Shown here piece by piece: positions 25,143 through 38,076 of a stretch of DNA of 64,000 nucleotides. Location: positions 168,328 through 232,327 of the forward strand of contig WQYQ01000003.1 of the NCBI GenBank assembly GCA_009781175.1, given 5' to 3'. Position numbers and translations under genes: made by a program. The notes beneath the pieces are model-generated. The model saw only the letters and a list, made by a program, of their open reading frames with translations. It ran no database searches and was not told the origin of the DNA. The stretch comes from Betaproteobacteria bacterium. Its GTDB lineage: Bacteria; Pseudomonadota; Gammaproteobacteria; Burkholderiales; Rhodocyclaceae. Positions within the stretch are counted from its first letter, which is position 1. Every line of letters begins with the position of its first letter.

Positions 25143-28100
25143 ATGCCTGAGCGACAAAATGTACTGAAAACCATGTGGCGGCGGCCTTGGGCGCGCCGTC
25201 TCACGATTACGGCGGGTGTTCTCGTCTTTCTGCTCGGCTTGATTGCGGCGCTTGGCCCGATGATCGTGCGCAGCCAGGCGGAGCGGGCGCTGACGTCGGC
25301 GCTTGAACGCCAGGTCCACATCGGCGGCGTGACGATCAACCCGCTGAATTTATCCGCCAGCGTGCGCGATGTGCGGATCGACGGTTTGCCGGGCGATCCG
25401 CCGATGTTCGAACTCCAGCGCGCCTATGCGCGGGTGCAGGCAAGCTCGCTGTTTCGCGGGGCGGTTATTTTGTCCGCGCTCAAGCTCGAACAGCCGCGCC
25501 TGCATGTCGCGCGGCTGGCTGAAAACCGCTACAGCTTCTCGGATATTCTCGAACGTCTGCTCAAAGAGCCCGCCAAGCCCGACGCGCAGCCGACACGCTT
25601 CGCGCTTTACAACTTCGAGTTGGACGGCGGCGACATCCGCTTTGACGACCGGCCCGCGCAGGCTTCGCATCACATTGGCGAGCTGAGTTTCGCGCTGCCC
25701 TTCATATCGAACATTCCGGCCGATGTGAAAATCGAAGTGCAGCCGCGTTTGTCGGCGCTCGTCGACGGGGCGCGTCTGACGGCCGACGGCGAAACGCGGC
25801 CTTTTGCCGAAACGCCCGAAGCAACGCTCAATTTCAAATTGGAGCCGCTCGATCTGGTTCCGCTCATGGCCTATCTGCCGGTGACGACCCGGCTCACGCT
25901 TGCGCAAGGGCGGCTGGATGCGGCTGTGCAATTGAAATTCCGCCAGCCGCAAGACAAAGCGCCCGAACTCGCGCTTTCCGGGCAGGCCAATGCGCGCGAT
26001 TGGAAAATCGTCCGGCGCAGCGATGGCGGCGAACTGGGCCATTTCACGCGGTTTGGCGTCGATCTGGCCGAATTGAACCTGAATACCCGCCATGTGCATG
26101 TGAAAGCTATTGAGTGGCAGGGGGTTGATGCCGCGTTAAATCGCGACAAGGAAGGGCGCATTGATTTAGTGCGCGAGATCGAAGCCGAACTGGCTGGTTT
26201 GCAACCCGCCAAAACGGACAAAACGCCTGTGAAACCCGCCGCGCCTGAAAGCGCCTGGACGTGGCTGCTTGACCGCTTCGCGCTCAGCGATAGCCGCTTG
26301 GCGTTTGCCGATGCAACGGTGACGCCGGCCTTTGCGGCGGTGTTGCAGCCTGTGGCGCTGGAAGTGGACGGGCTGAGCCAGGATCTGAGCAAACCGGCGA
26401 AAGTGCAGCTTTCACTCAAGGGCGATGCGGGCGAAAGTGTGAATGCGCAAGGATCGCTTGCGCCGCAGCCTTTGGTTTGGGACGGCGGCATCGATTTCGC
26501 CGGCATTCAGCCGGCGCGCAGCGCGGCGTATCTCAAGGCCGCTTTGCCGATGCTTCAGATCGACAAGGGCGTCGTGGAAGGACATCTCCCGTTGAAGCTC
26601 GCCGATGCGCAAGCGGGCGTCGAGGCGAGCTTGAGCGATGCGCAGCTCAAGATCACCGATGCGCAACTGCGCATCAAGGACGCCAAACAGCCTTTCCTTA
26701 AATTCGCCGGTTTCGCGCTGGAAGGCGTCAAGCTCGATCAAGCTGCGCGCAAAGCGGAAATCGGAAAAGTTGCACTCAAAGACGCGCAGATCGCGGCGCA
26801 GCGCGGCAAGGACGGGCGTTTCGATGTGGCGGCGCTGGCGCCGGCGGAAACGCATACGGATACGGCGAACAAAGCCGCGCCATCGCCAAGCTGGCAATAC
26901 CGCGTGGGCGAAGCGGAAGTGGCCGGGAGCGCATTGGCTTATACGGATCTTTCAAATGGCCCGCCGCTGCGCTTGTCGCTTACTCCGCTGAGTTTGCAAC
27001 TGACGGGCCTGAGCAGCGACGCGGCGCAGCCGTCCGAATTCAAACTTAAAACGGGCTGGAATAAAAAAGGGCAATTGAGCATTGCGGGGCGCGCTGCGCC
27101 GCAGCCGCTCCACGCGGCATTGAAGCTGGATGCGCGCAGTCTCGACCTGGTGCCGATTCTGGCTTTGTTCACGAAGGATTTCCAGGTTTCGGTGACGAGC
27201 GCGGCATTGAATGCGCGCGGCAATCTGAATGTGGATACGCCGCCCAAAGGCGCAGTCGTTGCGGCTTGGAAGGGTGATCTTTCGGTCGCCAATCTGAATT
27301 CGATCGACCTGATCAACAATACCAGTTTCGTGCGTTGGCAGAATTTTTCGCTCCAGCGCGTCGCCGCGAAATCGGAACCGCTTTCCGCCCAGATTGGCAC
27401 CGTGGCGCTGAGCAATTTCCAGACGCGTTTGATTCTGGATGCTGAAGGCAATTTGAATCTGCGCGAAATGACGCGCAAGAATCCCGCTACCGCCGATAAC
27501 GCATCGGCCGGCAAAACGACGAGCGCGGAACAAACGCACGCGGGGAAGCAAGGGACGCAGCCGTCTCCAGCTTCGCCAAGCGCTATTCCGCCGATCAGGA
27601 TCGAACGGATCGTGCTTGCGGGGGGCGATATCCGATATAGCGACCGCTTCGTCAAACCAAATTTCGATGCGAACCTGCGCAATGTGCAGGGCACGATCAC
27701 GAACTTCGGCACCGATGCGGCTGCATTGGCGCAGGTGAATTTGCAAGGCGCGGTCGATGGGTCGGCGCCGTTGCAAGTGACTGGCCAGTTCGCGCCGTTC
27801 CGGCAGGATCGCTATCTCGACATCAAAGCCGGTGTAAACGGTTTTGAGTTGACGAGTCTTTCCGCCTATGCCGGGAAGTATGTTGGCTACGGCATCGAGA
27901 AAGGCAAGCTTTCGCTCGACCTGCTCTATCAAATCAAGGACCGGAAACTCACGGCGGAAAATCACCTGTTCCTCGACCAGCTCACGTTTGGCGATAAAGT
28001 CGAAAGCCCCGATGCAACGAGCCTGCCGGTGCAGCTCGCCGTGTCCCTGCTTAAAAACAGCCGCGGCGAGATCGACATCCGCCTGCCGATCGCGGGCACG

Positions 28101-28775
28101 CTGGACGACCCGGAGTTTTCCTTCGGCGGTCTGGTGTGGACGATGATCGGCAATTTCTTCAAAAAAATCGTCACGGCGCCTTTCTCCTTCTTGGGCGGCG
28201 GAGGCGGGCAGGGCGATCTGGAGTTTGTTGGCTTCCCCGCCGGCAGTTCGAAATTGAGCACCGAAGCGCAGGGGAAGCTTGAAAGCGTGGCCAAGGCGCT
28301 GCTCGAACGCCCCGCATTGAAGCTGGAAATTACCGGAGTGGCCGGGGCCGATGAACTTGATGCGCTCAAACGCCAGGCCATTCAACGCCAATTGCGTGCA
28401 TTGAAAATGAAACAGCTCACGCAGTCGGGCGGCTCGACCGAGACGATCGATGATGTTCAGATTCCGCCCGAGGACTATGCGGCCTTGCTTGAGCGTGTGT
28501 ATAAGGATGCGAAGTTCGACAAACCGCGCAATATGCTTGGATTTGTGAAAGGCCAGCCGCCCGAGGAAATGGAAAAATTGCTGATCGAGCATTCGGATAT
28601 TTCCGCGGCGGACCTTCCGCGGCTCGCACAGGCACGCGGCAATGCGGTGAAGTCCTGGCTTGTCGATCAAGGCCAAGTGCCGGCGGAACGGATTTTCTTG
28701 CTCGCACCCAAAGCGGGTGCGGAGCAAAGCCAGGATGACGCCAAATCGCACGGCGTCAGTTTTTCTCTACGATGA
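25143..28775 (+). CDS. DUF748 (AsmA/YhdP-like) envelope protein with OmpA-like C-terminal region
   Basis: A 1210-aa protein with one N-terminal membrane helix ([21 protein letters not shown]). The very large periplasmic region is made of repeating beta-strand modules (e.g. [36 protein letters not shown]), as in AsmA-like lipid-transfer bridges. The DUF748 signature region lies around [19 protein letters not shown]. The C-terminal 180 residues hold an OmpA-like split motif ([19 protein letters not shown] ... [17 protein letters not shown]). By analogy it may carry phospholipids across the periplasm or anchor to peptidoglycan; this is inference. It lies alone, followed 13 bp later by the nitroreductase gene. 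Confidence 0.82.
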   Translation: MPERQNVLKTMWRRPWARRLTITAGVLVFLLGLIAALGPMIVRSQAERALTSALERQVHIGGVTINPLNLSASVRDVRIDGLPGDPPMFELQRAYARVQASSLFRGAVILSALKLEQPRLHVARLAENRYSFSDILERLLKEPAKPDAQPTRFALYNFELDGGDIRFDDRPAQASHHIGELSFALPFISNIPADVKIEVQPRLSALVDGARLTADGETRPFAETPEATLNFKLEPLDLVPLMAYLPVTTRLTLAQGRLDAAVQLKFRQPQDKAPELALSGQANARDWKIVRRSDGGELGHFTRFGVDLAELNLNTRHVHVKAIEWQGVDAALNRDKEGRIDLVREIEAELAGLQPAKTDKTPVKPAAPESAWTWLLDRFALSDSRLAFADATVTPAFAAVLQPVALEVDGLSQDLSKPAKVQLSLKGDAGESVNAQGSLAPQPLVWDGGIDFAGIQPARSAAYLKAALPMLQIDKGVVEGHLPLKLADAQAGVEASLSDAQLKITDAQLRIKDAKQPFLKFAGFALEGVKLDQAARKAEIGKVALKDAQIAAQRGKDGRFDVAALAPAETHTDTANKAAPSPSWQYRVGEAEVAGSALAYTDLSNGPPLRLSLTPLSLQLTGLSSDAAQPSEFKLKTGWNKKGQLSIAGRAAPQPLHAALKLDARSLDLVPILALFTKDFQVSVTSAALNARGNLNVDTPPKGAVVAAWKGDLSVANLNSIDLINNTSFVRWQNFSLQRVAAKSEPLSAQIGTVALSNFQTRLILDAEGNLNLREMTRKNPATADNASAGKTTSAEQTHAGKQGTQPSPASPSAIPPIRIERIVLAGGDIRYSDRFVKPNFDANLRNVQGTITNFGTDAAALAQVNLQGAVDGSAPLQVTGQFAPFRQDRYLDIKAGVNGFELTSLSAYAGKYVGYGIEKGKLSLDLLYQIKDRKLTAENHLFLDQLTFGDKVESPDATSLPVQLAVSLLKNSRGEIDIRLPIAGTLDDPEFSFGGLVWTMIGNFFKKIVTAPFSFLGGGGGQGDLEFVGFPAGSSKLSTEAQGKLESVAKALLERPALKLEITGVAGADELDALKRQAIQRQLRALKMKQLTQSGGSTETIDDVQIPPEDYAALLERVYKDAKFDKPRNMLGFVKGQPPEEMEKLLIEHSDISAADLPRLAQARGNAVKSWLVDQGQVPAERIFLLAPKAGAEQSQDDAKSHGVSFSLR

Positions 28776-28788
28776 ATCGAGGGAGTCA

Positions 28789-29379
28789 ATGAAAACAGCA
28801 TTGGACAGCACGGCTTTTTCGCAGCTTTTCTTTGAGGCGCATACGCACAACGCATGGCTACCCGAAGCGGTGCCCGACACTTTGCTGCACAAGCTTTATG
28901 AGGCGCTGCGCATGGCGCCGACTTCGGCCAATTGCAGTCCGGCGCGCATCGTTTTCGTCAAATCTCCGGAAGCCAAGGCCAAACTTGCTTCGGCCTTAAT
29001 GGAAGGTAACCGCGCTAAAACGCTGGCCGCGCCGGTCACCGCGATTATTGGCTACGACCTGCGTTTCTATGAAAAACTGCCGCAACTGTTCCCGCAGACC
29101 AATGCGCGGAGCTGGTTCGAGGGTAACGATGCCGCGATCTTCGCGACGGCGTTCCGCAACAGCAGTTTGCAGGGAGCTTACTTGATTCTTGCCGCGCGGG
29201 CGCTGGGGCTGGATTGTGGCCCGATGTCGGGCTTCGATAACGCGAAGGTCGATGAACTCTTTTTTCCGGGCGGAACGGTGCAGAGCAATTTCCTCTGCAA
29301 TCTCGGTTATGGCGATCCGGCCGGCGTATATCCGCGCAATCCACGGTTGGACTTCGAAGAGGCTTGCCGTATCGATTGA
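28789..29379 (+). CDS. Nitroreductase-family protein, RutE/malonic semialdehyde reductase-like
   Basis: A 196-aa flavin oxidoreductase. I start at ATG 28789 (GGGAGTC upstream); the upstream extension is DUF748 sequence in another frame. The segments [47 protein letters not shown] and [20 protein letters not shown] match the RutE/HadB subgroup, which reduces 3-oxopropanoate with FMN. No other pyrimidine-degradation (rut) genes are visible, so the substrate is not certain. Confidence 0.82.
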   Translation: MKTALDSTAFSQLFFEAHTHNAWLPEAVPDTLLHKLYEALRMAPTSANCSPARIVFVKSPEAKAKLASALMEGNRAKTLAAPVTAIIGYDLRFYEKLPQLFPQTNARSWFEGNDAAIFATAFRNSSLQGAYLILAARALGLDCGPMSGFDNAKVDELFFPGGTVQSNFLCNLGYGDPAGVYPRNPRLDFEEACRID

Positions 29380-29396
29380 ACGGGAAGGAGGCTGCG

Positions 29397-29690
29397 ATGA
29401 GTATGCCGAAACTGACTGCCGCCGAGCGCGATGCCGCATTGGCCAGCCTGCCGGGCTGGACGTGGAACGCGGATCGGGATGCGCTCACGAAGCAGTGGAA
29501 GTTCGCCGACTTCAACGCAGCCTGGGGTTTCATGTCCCGCGTGGCGCTGATCGCCGAACGGCAAAATCATCACCCCGAATGGTCGAATGTCTGGAACCGC
29601 GTCGAAATTCTGCTCACGACGCATGACGCGGGCGGACTTTCAGCGCGTGATGTGCGTTTTGCGGAGGCGGTGGAGAAGCTCCTCATTTGA
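29397..29690 (+). CDS. phhB: 4a-hydroxytetrahydrobiopterin dehydratase (PCD/DCoH)
   Basis: A 97-aa pterin dehydratase starting at ATG 29397 with GGGAAGGAGG upstream. The catalytic His pair and family motif are visible in [18 protein letters not shown] and [16 protein letters not shown]. It recycles the pterin cofactor of aromatic amino-acid hydroxylases, or has a wider pterin role; no phenylalanine hydroxylase is adjacent. It follows the nitroreductase gene by 17 bp, probably in one transcript. Confidence 0.92.
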   Translation: MSMPKLTAAERDAALASLPGWTWNADRDALTKQWKFADFNAAWGFMSRVALIAERQNHHPEWSNVWNRVEILLTTHDAGGLSARDVRFAEAVEKLLI

Positions 29691-29708
29691 GGCGCTTCTC
29701 CCTTTGCG

Positions 29709-30980
29709 TTACACCGCCGCGAGCGCCTGATCGAGATCGGCGAGGATGTCGTCGATATGCTCGATGCCGATCGACAGCCGCACGGTGTCGAGCGTCACGC
29801 CGGCCTTGGCGAGTTCTTCGGGCGACAACTGGCGATGCGTTGTCGAGGCCGGATGGCAGGCGAGCGACTTAGAATCGCCGATGTTGACCAGCCGCGTAAT
29901 CAGCTTCAGTGCGTCCTGGAAACGCGTTCCGCCGACAAGCCCGCCTTCGACGCCGAAGGTGAGAATGCCAGACGGACGGCCGCCGAGATACTTCTTGGCC
30001 AGCGCGTGATCCGGGTGGTTTTCCAAACCGGCGTAATTCACCCATTTGACCTTGGCATGCTGTTGCAGGTGGCGCGCGACCCGGAGCGTGTTTTCGGTGA
30101 TCCGCTCCATGCGCAGCGCGAGCGTTTCGATGCCTTGCAAAATCAGGAATGCATTGAAGGGTGAGATTGCCGCGCCCATGTTGCGCAGCGGCACGACGCG
30201 CGCGCGACCGATGTAGGCGGCCGGGCCGAGCGCTTCGGTGTAGGTCACGCCGTGATAGGACACATCGGGCTCGTTGAGACGGCGGAAACGCTCCTTGTGA
30301 TCGGCCCAGGGGAATTTGCCCGAATCGACAATCGCGCCGCCGAGCGAGTTGCCGTGACCGCCGAGATACTTGGTCAGCGAATGCACAACGATGTCGGCGC
30401 CGAATTCGAACGGACGCAGCAGATAGGGTGAGGGCACGGTGTTGTCGACGATCAGCGGGACGCCGTGGCGATGCGCGATGGCGGCGATGGCTTCGATATC
30501 GGTGATGTTGCCGAGCGGGTTGCCGATCGATTCGACGTAAATCGCCTTGGTTTTCGCGTCGATGAGTTTTTCGAACGAGGCGGGGTCGCGATAGTCCGCA
30601 AAGCGCACCGAAATGCCGTACTGCGGCAGTGTGTGGGCGAAGAGGTTGTAGGTGCCGCCGTAGAGCGTGGCGGTGGAGACGATGTTGTCCCCGGCCTCGG
30701 TGATCGTCAGGATCGCATAGGTAATCGCGGCCAGTCCCGAGGCCAGCGCGAGCGCGGCAATGCCGCCTTCGAGTTCGGCGACGCGCTTTTCGAGCACATC
30801 CTGCGTCGGATTCATGATCCGCGTGTAGATATTGCCTTTGACTTTCAGGTCGAACAGATCGGCGCCGTGCTGGGTATCGTCGAAAGCGTAGGACGTGGTC
30901 TGGTAAATCGGCGTCGCGACGGCCCGGGTCGTCGGTTCGGGTGAATAGCCGCCATGCACCGCGATCGTTTCAATTTTCAT
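29709..30980 (-). CDS. metY: O-acetylhomoserine sulfhydrylase / aminocarboxypropyltransferase
   Basis: PLP enzyme of the Cys/Met-metabolism family, making homocysteine from O-acetylhomoserine and sulfide. Start ATG 30980 gives 423 aa, the usual length; the longer open frame runs antisense into rpsF. Motifs are TIAVHGGYSPEPTTRAVA, YTRIMNPTQDVLEKRVAELEGG, the PLP lysine in HSLTKYLGGHGNSLGG, and CHPASTTHRQLSPEE. It is transcribed away from the rpsF operon. Confidence 0.95.
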   Translation of the reverse strand: MKIETIAVHGGYSPEPTTRAVATPIYQTTSYAFDDTQHGADLFDLKVKGNIYTRIMNPTQDVLEKRVAELEGGIAALALASGLAAITYAILTITEAGDNIVSTATLYGGTYNLFAHTLPQYGISVRFADYRDPASFEKLIDAKTKAIYVESIGNPLGNITDIEAIAAIAHRHGVPLIVDNTVPSPYLLRPFEFGADIVVHSLTKYLGGHGNSLGGAIVDSGKFPWADHKERFRRLNEPDVSYHGVTYTEALGPAAYIGRARVVPLRNMGAAISPFNAFLILQGIETLALRMERITENTLRVARHLQQHAKVKWVNYAGLENHPDHALAKKYLGGRPSGILTFGVEGGLVGGTRFQDALKLITRLVNIGDSKSLACHPASTTHRQLSPEELAKAGVTLDTVRLSIGIEHIDDILADLDQALAAV

Positions 30981-31103
30981 TTGATCTTGTCTCCGCTTTC
31001 GATCTGATTGGTGAAACCTTAAATTATAAGCGTGCGCGATAAGCCGCTTGCGGCCATTTAATCGATGCAGCTTTCGCGCTTCCGCTCCGCCCAAATAAGT
31101 AAC

Positions 31104-31132
31104 TTGAGTAAATTCATGGGCTTGGCTACAAT
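31104..31132 (+). promoter_or_regulatory. Sigma70 promoter of the rpsF operon
   Basis: -35 TTGAGT (31104-31109), 17-bp spacer, -10 TACAAT (31127-31132), about 75 bp before the rpsF ATG. It is a near-consensus pair at the right distance for a ribosomal-protein operon with a short leader. Confidence 0.7.
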
Positions 31133-31205
31133 TGCGAGTTCTCTTGCTCCACCGGTTTCGCATGCCGGGGGGCTGTGTATAAAACCGCAACCGTAAGGAG
31201 CATCC

Positions 31206-31601
31206 ATGCGACATTACGAAGTCGTATTCATCGTCCATCCGGACCAGTCGGAACAGGTCCCGGCGATGATCGAGCGTTACAAGGCGCTCGTCACCCAGCA
31301 CGGCGGCCAGATCCATCGTCTTGAAGACTGGGGCCGCCGTCAGCTTGCCTACCCGATCCAGAAAGTTCACAAGGCTCACTACGTGCTGATGAACATCGAG
31401 TGCGGTCAGGAATCGCTGAACGAACTCGAACACGCGTTCAAGTTCAACGATGCAGTGCTGCGCCATATCACCATCAAGATGAAAAAGGCCGCTACGGCGC
31501 CGTCGCCGATGATGAAGGAAGAAAAGGCCAAGTCGCTGTCTACCGCGCCTGCCGCCGCCGCCGAAGAAGCCAAGCCCGCCGAGGAACAGGCTTCGGCCTA
31601 A
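31206..31601 (+). CDS. rpsF: 30S ribosomal protein S6
   Basis: A 131-aa small-subunit protein that pairs with S18. The N-terminal [18 protein letters not shown] and [19 protein letters not shown] are S6 signatures. The Ala/Glu/Lys-rich C-terminal tail resembles the modifiable S6 tails of proteobacteria. GTAAGGAG precedes the ATG. It is first gene of rpsF-priB-rpsR-rplI. Confidence 0.98.
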   Translation: MRHYEVVFIVHPDQSEQVPAMIERYKALVTQHGGQIHRLEDWGRRQLAYPIQKVHKAHYVLMNIECGQESLNELEHAFKFNDAVLRHITIKMKKAATAPSPMMKEEKAKSLSTAPAAAAEEAKPAEEQASA

Positions 31602-31610
31602 GCCTGGCGC

Positions 31611-31916
31611 GTGAGCCGTAACGCATTGGTTCTGGATGGCGTGATCGCCGAAATCGGCGCGCTGCGCAGGACCCCGGCCGGTGTGGCCGTGCTTGAATTT
31701 CAGCTTGAGCACGCATCCCGCCAAATCGAAGCCGGTATCGAACGTGATGTGCGTTGTGAAGTTCCCGCGCTGGTTCTTGGAGACATTGCATTGCAGTCGC
31801 AAGCGCTCCGGCCTGGCAAGCAAGTGACTCTCACCGGTTTTCTCGCAGCGCGCAGCGCGCGGCACAAAGGACTGGTGATGCATGTGAATACGATTGAAAT
31901 ATTGGAAGGAAACTGA
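31611..31916 (+). CDS. priB: Primosomal replication protein N (PriB)
   Basis: A 101-aa single-stranded DNA-binding OB-fold protein of the replication restart primosome, starting at GTG 31611. Segments [33 protein letters not shown] and [19 protein letters not shown] fit PriB. Its position between rpsF and rpsR is diagnostic for beta- and gammaproteobacteria. It ends 2 bp before rpsR. Confidence 0.95.
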   Translation: MSRNALVLDGVIAEIGALRRTPAGVAVLEFQLEHASRQIEAGIERDVRCEVPALVLGDIALQSQALRPGKQVTLTGFLAARSARHKGLVMHVNTIEILEGN

Positions 31917-31918
31917 AA

Positions 31919-32194
31919 ATGGCTTTCAGACCGAAAAAGAAAGACGACAAAAAGGGCGGACAGCGCCGTGGCGGCCTGTTCAAGCGCCGCAAGTTCTGCC
32001 GCTTCACGGCCGAAAAGGTCGAGCAGATCGATTACAAGGATATCGATGTGCTGAAGGAGTTCATCACCGAGACCGGCAAAATCATGCCGGCCCGCATCAC
32101 CGGCACCAAGGCTGGCTATCAGCGCCAGCTCCAGGTCGCGATCAAGCGCGCGCGCTTCCTCGCCCTGCTGCCGTACACCGACCTGCACCAATAA
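31919..32194 (+). CDS. rpsR: 30S ribosomal protein S18
   Basis: A 91-aa protein with the S18 core: [39 protein letters not shown], and [19 protein letters not shown]. It has a basic, Gly/Lys-rich N-terminus. It binds the 30S platform together with S6, encoded two genes upstream. Confidence 0.98.
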   Translation: MAFRPKKKDDKKGGQRRGGLFKRRKFCRFTAEKVEQIDYKDIDVLKEFITETGKIMPARITGTKAGYQRQLQVAIKRARFLALLPYTDLHQ

Positions 32195-32212
32195 GCGTCG
32201 GAGGACAACAGC

Positions 32213-32662
32213 ATGCAAATCATTCTTCTCGACAAGGTTGTTAATCTCGGAAACCTCGGCGACGTCGTCAACGTCAAGCCCGGCTACGCTCGCAACTTCC
32301 TGATCCCGCGCGGCAAAGCCAAGCGCGCCACGGGCGAAAACCTCGCCGCTTTCGAAGCGCGCCGCGCTGAACTCGAACGCGTCGCTGCTGAAAAGCTGGC
32401 CGCCGCGCAGGCCGAAGCCGCCAAGGTCGAAGGCTTGACGGTGCAGATCGTCCGCAAGGCGGGCGTCGATGGCCGTCTGTTTGGTTCGGTCACGAATGCG
32501 GATGTTGCGGAAGCGCTTGCCGCGCAAGGCCATCAAATCGAAAAATCTTCCGTGCGTATGCCGGAAGGCCCGATCAAAACGATCGGCGATTCGCAGTTGC
32601 AGGTTGCACTGCATACGGACGTGCTGGCCACGATCACCGTTTCGGTGCTGGGCGAACACTGA
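32213..32662 (+). CDS. rplI: 50S ribosomal protein L9
   Basis: A 149-aa protein with the classic N-terminal domain [36 protein letters not shown], a long connecting helix ([19 protein letters not shown]) and the C-terminal RNA-binding domain ending VSVLGEH. It is the last gene of the operon, followed by a strong terminator. Confidence 0.98.
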   Translation: MQIILLDKVVNLGNLGDVVNVKPGYARNFLIPRGKAKRATGENLAAFEARRAELERVAAEKLAAAQAEAAKVEGLTVQIVRKAGVDGRLFGSVTNADVAEALAAQGHQIEKSSVRMPEGPIKTIGDSQLQVALHTDVLATITVSVLGEH

Positions 32663-32680
32663 TCGCTCAATCCAAGCAGT

Positions 32681-32723
32681 AAAAACAGCCCGAGCGCCAC
32701 AAGCGTTTCGGGCTGTTTTTTTT
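32681..32723 (+). terminator. Intrinsic terminator of the rpsF-priB-rpsR-rplI operon
   Basis: ACAGCCCGA (32685-32693) pairs with TCGGGCTGT (32708-32716), followed by TTTTTTT. A-rich sequence before the stem may allow weak bidirectional use toward proB. Confidence 0.9.
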
Positions 32724-32839
32724 ATGCGATTCCGTTCCTATCTCAATCGATTACTCTGTCGGCTTTGCTTGCCGCGCTACAGCACTGTCCGCGCTTCGCC
32801 TTCGCGTACTCGATTGATATAGAAGCGGAATGAGATTTT

Positions 32840-35295
<2,456 letters not shown>

Positions 35296-35389
35296 CGTCG
35301 TGAAAGGTGCGAATCAATCTACTGCGTAACCGATTGCGTATTCAGTACGGACTCGGTTTGCTCGTTGCGATTTCTTCGCGCCTTTTTCA

Positions 35390-35653
35390 TTACTGAGCGG
35401 CGGGAACGATCATCACGGTGCGGCGGCGTTGCGCGCCCTTAACCGTGAATTGCACCGTGCCTTCGACCAGTGCGAACAGCGTGTGGTCTTTGCCGATACC
35501 GACGTTTTCGCCCGGATGGTATTCCGTGCCACGCTGGCGAACGATGATGTTGCCCGCGCTAACGAGCTGACCGCCAAAGCGTTTCACGCCAAGGCGTTTC
35601 GACTCGGAGTCGCGACCGTTACGAGAACTGCCGCCGGCCTTTTTGTGTGCCAT
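35390..35653 (-). CDS. rpmA: 50S ribosomal protein L27
   Basis: An 87-aa L27. The N-terminus [40 protein letters not shown] and [14 protein letters not shown] are invariant signatures. The flexible N-terminal arm reaches the peptidyl-transferase centre. It is encoded 19 bp after rplU in the standard order rplU-rpmA-obg. Confidence 0.98.
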   Translation of the reverse strand: MAHKKAGGSSRNGRDSESKRLGVKRFGGQLVSAGNIIVRQRGTEYHPGENVGIGKDHTLFALVEGTVQFTVKGAQRRRTVMIVPAAQ

Positions 35654-35672
35654 TTGCGTTACTCCTTGCTAA

Positions 35673-35984
35673 TTACGCCGAGATTGCTTCGATGCGAAGC
35701 TCGGTGTAGTTCTGACGATGCCCCTGATGCTTCTGGTAATGCTTGCGGCGGCGCATCTTGAAGATTTTGATCTTGTCGTGGCGACCCTGGGTAAGCACGG
35801 TGGCTTTGACCGCAGCACCTGCGACCGTGGGCGTGCCGATCTTAACCGACTCGCCTTCCCCGACCATCAGAACCTGGTCCAGGGTGATCTCAGTGCCAAC
35901 ATCCGCAGATATCTGTTCTACCTTGATCTTTTGGCCGGCGGACACGCGATACTGCTTGCCCCCGGTTTTTATGACCGCGTACAT
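35673..35984 (-). CDS. rplU: 50S ribosomal protein L21
   Basis: A 103-aa L21. [36 protein letters not shown] and [20 protein letters not shown] are the family signatures; L21 packs against L20 in the 50S subunit. A near-consensus promoter lies upstream at 36023-36051. Confidence 0.98.
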   Translation of the reverse strand: MYAVIKTGGKQYRVSAGQKIKVEQISADVGTEITLDQVLMVGEGESVKIGTPTVAGAAVKATVLTQGRHDKIKIFKMRRRKHYQKHQGHRQNYTELRIEAISA

Positions 35985-36022
35985 GTTGAACTCCGTTTAA
36001 ACGAACAGCTGGAAAGCCCATT

Positions 36023-36051
36023 AGGATAACCGGCCAATTACCCTAAGTCAA
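36023..36051 (-). promoter_or_regulatory. Sigma70 promoter of rplU-rpmA
   Basis: Minus strand -35 TTGACT (36051-36046), 17-bp spacer, -10 TATCCT (36028-36023), about 40 bp upstream of the rplU ATG. Spacing and position fit well. Confidence 0.7.
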
Positions 36052-36147
36052 AGTTTTTTCAAGGGTTTTTATCCGAAACAGGGGCGTAAGCCTTGACGCT
36101 GCGGCGCTCCCTTCCTAGGATTGCGACTTTTGTCTCAATTCGTTTTC

Positions 36148-37119
36148 ATGTCGCCGGCCCAAAAACTTTACGCGCCCATCGCACCCGACATGGTTGCCGT
36201 CGATCAGGTGATTCGTGAGCGGCTGCACTCCGAAATCGTTCTGATCCGTCAGGTTGCGGAATACATCATTGGCGCCGGGGGGAAGCGGCTGCGTCCCGCG
36301 CTGCTGTTGTTTACCGCCAATGCCTTGGGCTACTCGGGCACGCACCACCATGAACTGGCCGCCGTCGTGGAGTTCATCCACACCGCGACCTTGCTGCATG
36401 ACGATGTTGTCGACGAGTCGGATCTGCGACGTGGCAACCAGACCGCGAATGCGATGTTCGGCAATGCCGCGGCGGTTCTGGTCGGCGATTTTCTCTATTC
36501 GCGCGCGTTCCAGATGATGGTTGGCGTCAATGACATGCGTGTCATGCGTGTGCTGGCGGATGCGACAAACGTCATTGCGGAAGGCGAGGTGCTGCAACTG
36601 CTCAATGTGCGCAATGCCGACGCCAGCGTCGAAGATTATCTGCGCGTCATCCGCTACAAGACGGCGATGCTGTTCGAGGCCGCGGCGCGGCTCGGCGGCA
36701 TTCTCGGTGGGCTCGATGAAGCGGGGCAGGACAAGCTCGCGGAATTTGGACGCCATATCGGGACCGCGTTCCAGCTCATCGACGATGTGCTCGATTATTC
36801 CGGCGACGAAACGAGCACCGGCAAGCATTTGGGTGACGATCTTGCTGAAGGCAAGCCAACCTTGCCGCTGATCCATGTGATGCAGCACGGCTCGCCCGAG
36901 GAGGCTGCCTTGGTGCGTCAGGTGATCGAAGAGGGCGGGCGGGACGCCCTGCCCGAAATCATGATTGCGATTCGCGCAACCGACGCCCTGGCGCGCACAC
37001 GGGAACAGGCGCAAATCGAAGCGTCGTTCGCGAAAGATGCGCTTTGCGTGCTGCCCCCTTCTCAGTTCAAGGACTCTCTGCTACAATTATGTGACTTTGC
37101 AGTCGCACGGGAATACTGA
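36148..37119 (+). CDS. ispB: Octaprenyl/polyprenyl diphosphate synthase
   Basis: Makes the isoprenoid side chain of ubiquinone. I use ATG 36148 (323 aa) rather than the TTG 27 bp upstream. The first aspartate-rich motif is in TATLLHDDVVDESDLRRG, the second in FQLIDDVLDYSGDE; GGKRLRPALLL precedes. It is transcribed divergently from rplU and followed by tRNA-Pro. Confidence 0.95.
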   Translation: MSPAQKLYAPIAPDMVAVDQVIRERLHSEIVLIRQVAEYIIGAGGKRLRPALLLFTANALGYSGTHHHELAAVVEFIHTATLLHDDVVDESDLRRGNQTANAMFGNAAAVLVGDFLYSRAFQMMVGVNDMRVMRVLADATNVIAEGEVLQLLNVRNADASVEDYLRVIRYKTAMLFEAAARLGGILGGLDEAGQDKLAEFGRHIGTAFQLIDDVLDYSGDETSTGKHLGDDLAEGKPTLPLIHVMQHGSPEEAALVRQVIEEGGRDALPEIMIAIRATDALARTREQAQIEASFAKDALCVLPPSQFKDSLLQLCDFAVAREY

Positions 37120-37168
37120 AGCCCGGCAACAACGGATTCAGTAATCGATGCGGCTGTTTTAGTTTCAA

Positions 37169-37245
37169 CGGGGTGTAGCTTAGCCTGGTAGAGCGCTACG
37201 TTCGGGACGTAGAGGCCGGAGGTTCGAATCCTCTCACCCCGACCA
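37169..37245 (+). tRNA. tRNA-Pro (anticodon CGG)
   Basis: A 77-nt cloverleaf with encoded CCA. Acceptor CGGGGTG pairs with CACCCCG; anticodon stem CTACG/CGTAG encloses TTCGGGA, so positions 34-36 read CGG; T-loop GGTTCGAATCC. It closely resembles E. coli proK. It is followed 6 bp later by a terminator. Confidence 0.97.
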
Positions 37246-37251
37246 GAATCT

Positions 37252-37288
37252 AAAGGCCAGATCATGCAATTGCAGATCTGGCCTTTTT
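37252..37288 (+). terminator. Intrinsic terminator after tRNA-Pro
   Basis: AAAGGCCAGATC (37252-37263) pairs with GATCTGGCCTTT (37275-37286), followed by more T. This 12-bp perfect stem ends the tRNA transcript. Confidence 0.9.
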
Positions 37289-37392
37289 CGTTCGATGCGG
37301 GGTTGTTGCCGCCAACGCGCCGGCGGGCAGATGCTAAACTCGCAGCGGGCTTGGCGGGGTACTGTAAGTGCCGGCTTCTGCGGGGATGGACG

Positions 37393-38076
37393 ATGCGGAT
37401 TCTGCTTGCTGAAGATGATGAAGTCATTGCCGACGCATTGGTGCGGGCGCTCAAGCGCGGCGGTTTTGCGGTTGACCATGTGGCGACGGGAACCGATGCG
37501 GATGCCGCGTTGGCATGCCAGTGCTTTGATCTGATCGTGCTGGATCTGGGCTTGCCGCGCTTGAATGGCATCGAGGTAGTTAAACGCTTGCGTGCGCGAA
37601 AGTCGACAACGCCGGTTCTGATCGTGACGGCGCAAGACGCGATCGAAGACCGGGTACGTGGCCTGGATGCCGGCGCCGACGATTACCTGACGAAGCCTTT
37701 CGCTCTCCCCGAGTTGGAGGCGCGCGTGCGCGCGCTGACGCGGCGTGGCACGGGGCAGGGGCGTTGCATTACGCTCGGCGGCCTTTCTTACGATCAGGCG
37801 GACCGGGTGGTGACGGTGGGCGGACAGATCGTTGAGCTTTCAGCGCGCGAAATCGGCGTGCTCGAAACGCTGTTGCTGCGTGTGGGTCGCCTGGTGAGCA
37901 AGGAACAGCTTGTCGACCATTTGTGCGGTTGGGGCGAAGAGGTTTCCCACAACGCCATCGAGGTGTATGTGCACCGCCTGCGCAAGAAGCTGGAGCCTTC
38001 GGGTTTGCGCATCGCCACGGTCAGAGGCTTGGGTTACTGTCTGGAAAAACCGGATGCCGCTGCGCCGGTGGCGTGA
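37393..38076 (+). CDS. OmpR-family response regulator (TctD/QseB-like)
   Basis: A 227-aa regulator starting at ATG 37393. The receiver domain has the acidic pocket LLAEDDE, phospho-acceptor Asp51 in LIVLDLGLPRLNG, and Lys102 in DDYLTKPFALPELEARV. The C-terminal winged helix is EIGVLETLLLRVGRLVSKE ... VEVYVHRLRKKL-like (AIEVYVHRLRKKLEPSG). It overlaps the kinase gene by 23 bp. The TctDE group senses tricarboxylates or related signals; the signal here is unknown, but an acetate uptake system lies 3.7 kb downstream. Confidence 0.93.
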   Translation: MRILLAEDDEVIADALVRALKRGGFAVDHVATGTDADAALACQCFDLIVLDLGLPRLNGIEVVKRLRARKSTTPVLIVTAQDAIEDRVRGLDAGADDYLTKPFALPELEARVRALTRRGTGQGRCITLGGLSYDQADRVVTVGGQIVELSAREIGVLETLLLRVGRLVSKEQLVDHLCGWGEEVSHNAIEVYVHRLRKKLEPSGLRIATVRGLGYCLEKPDAAAPVA

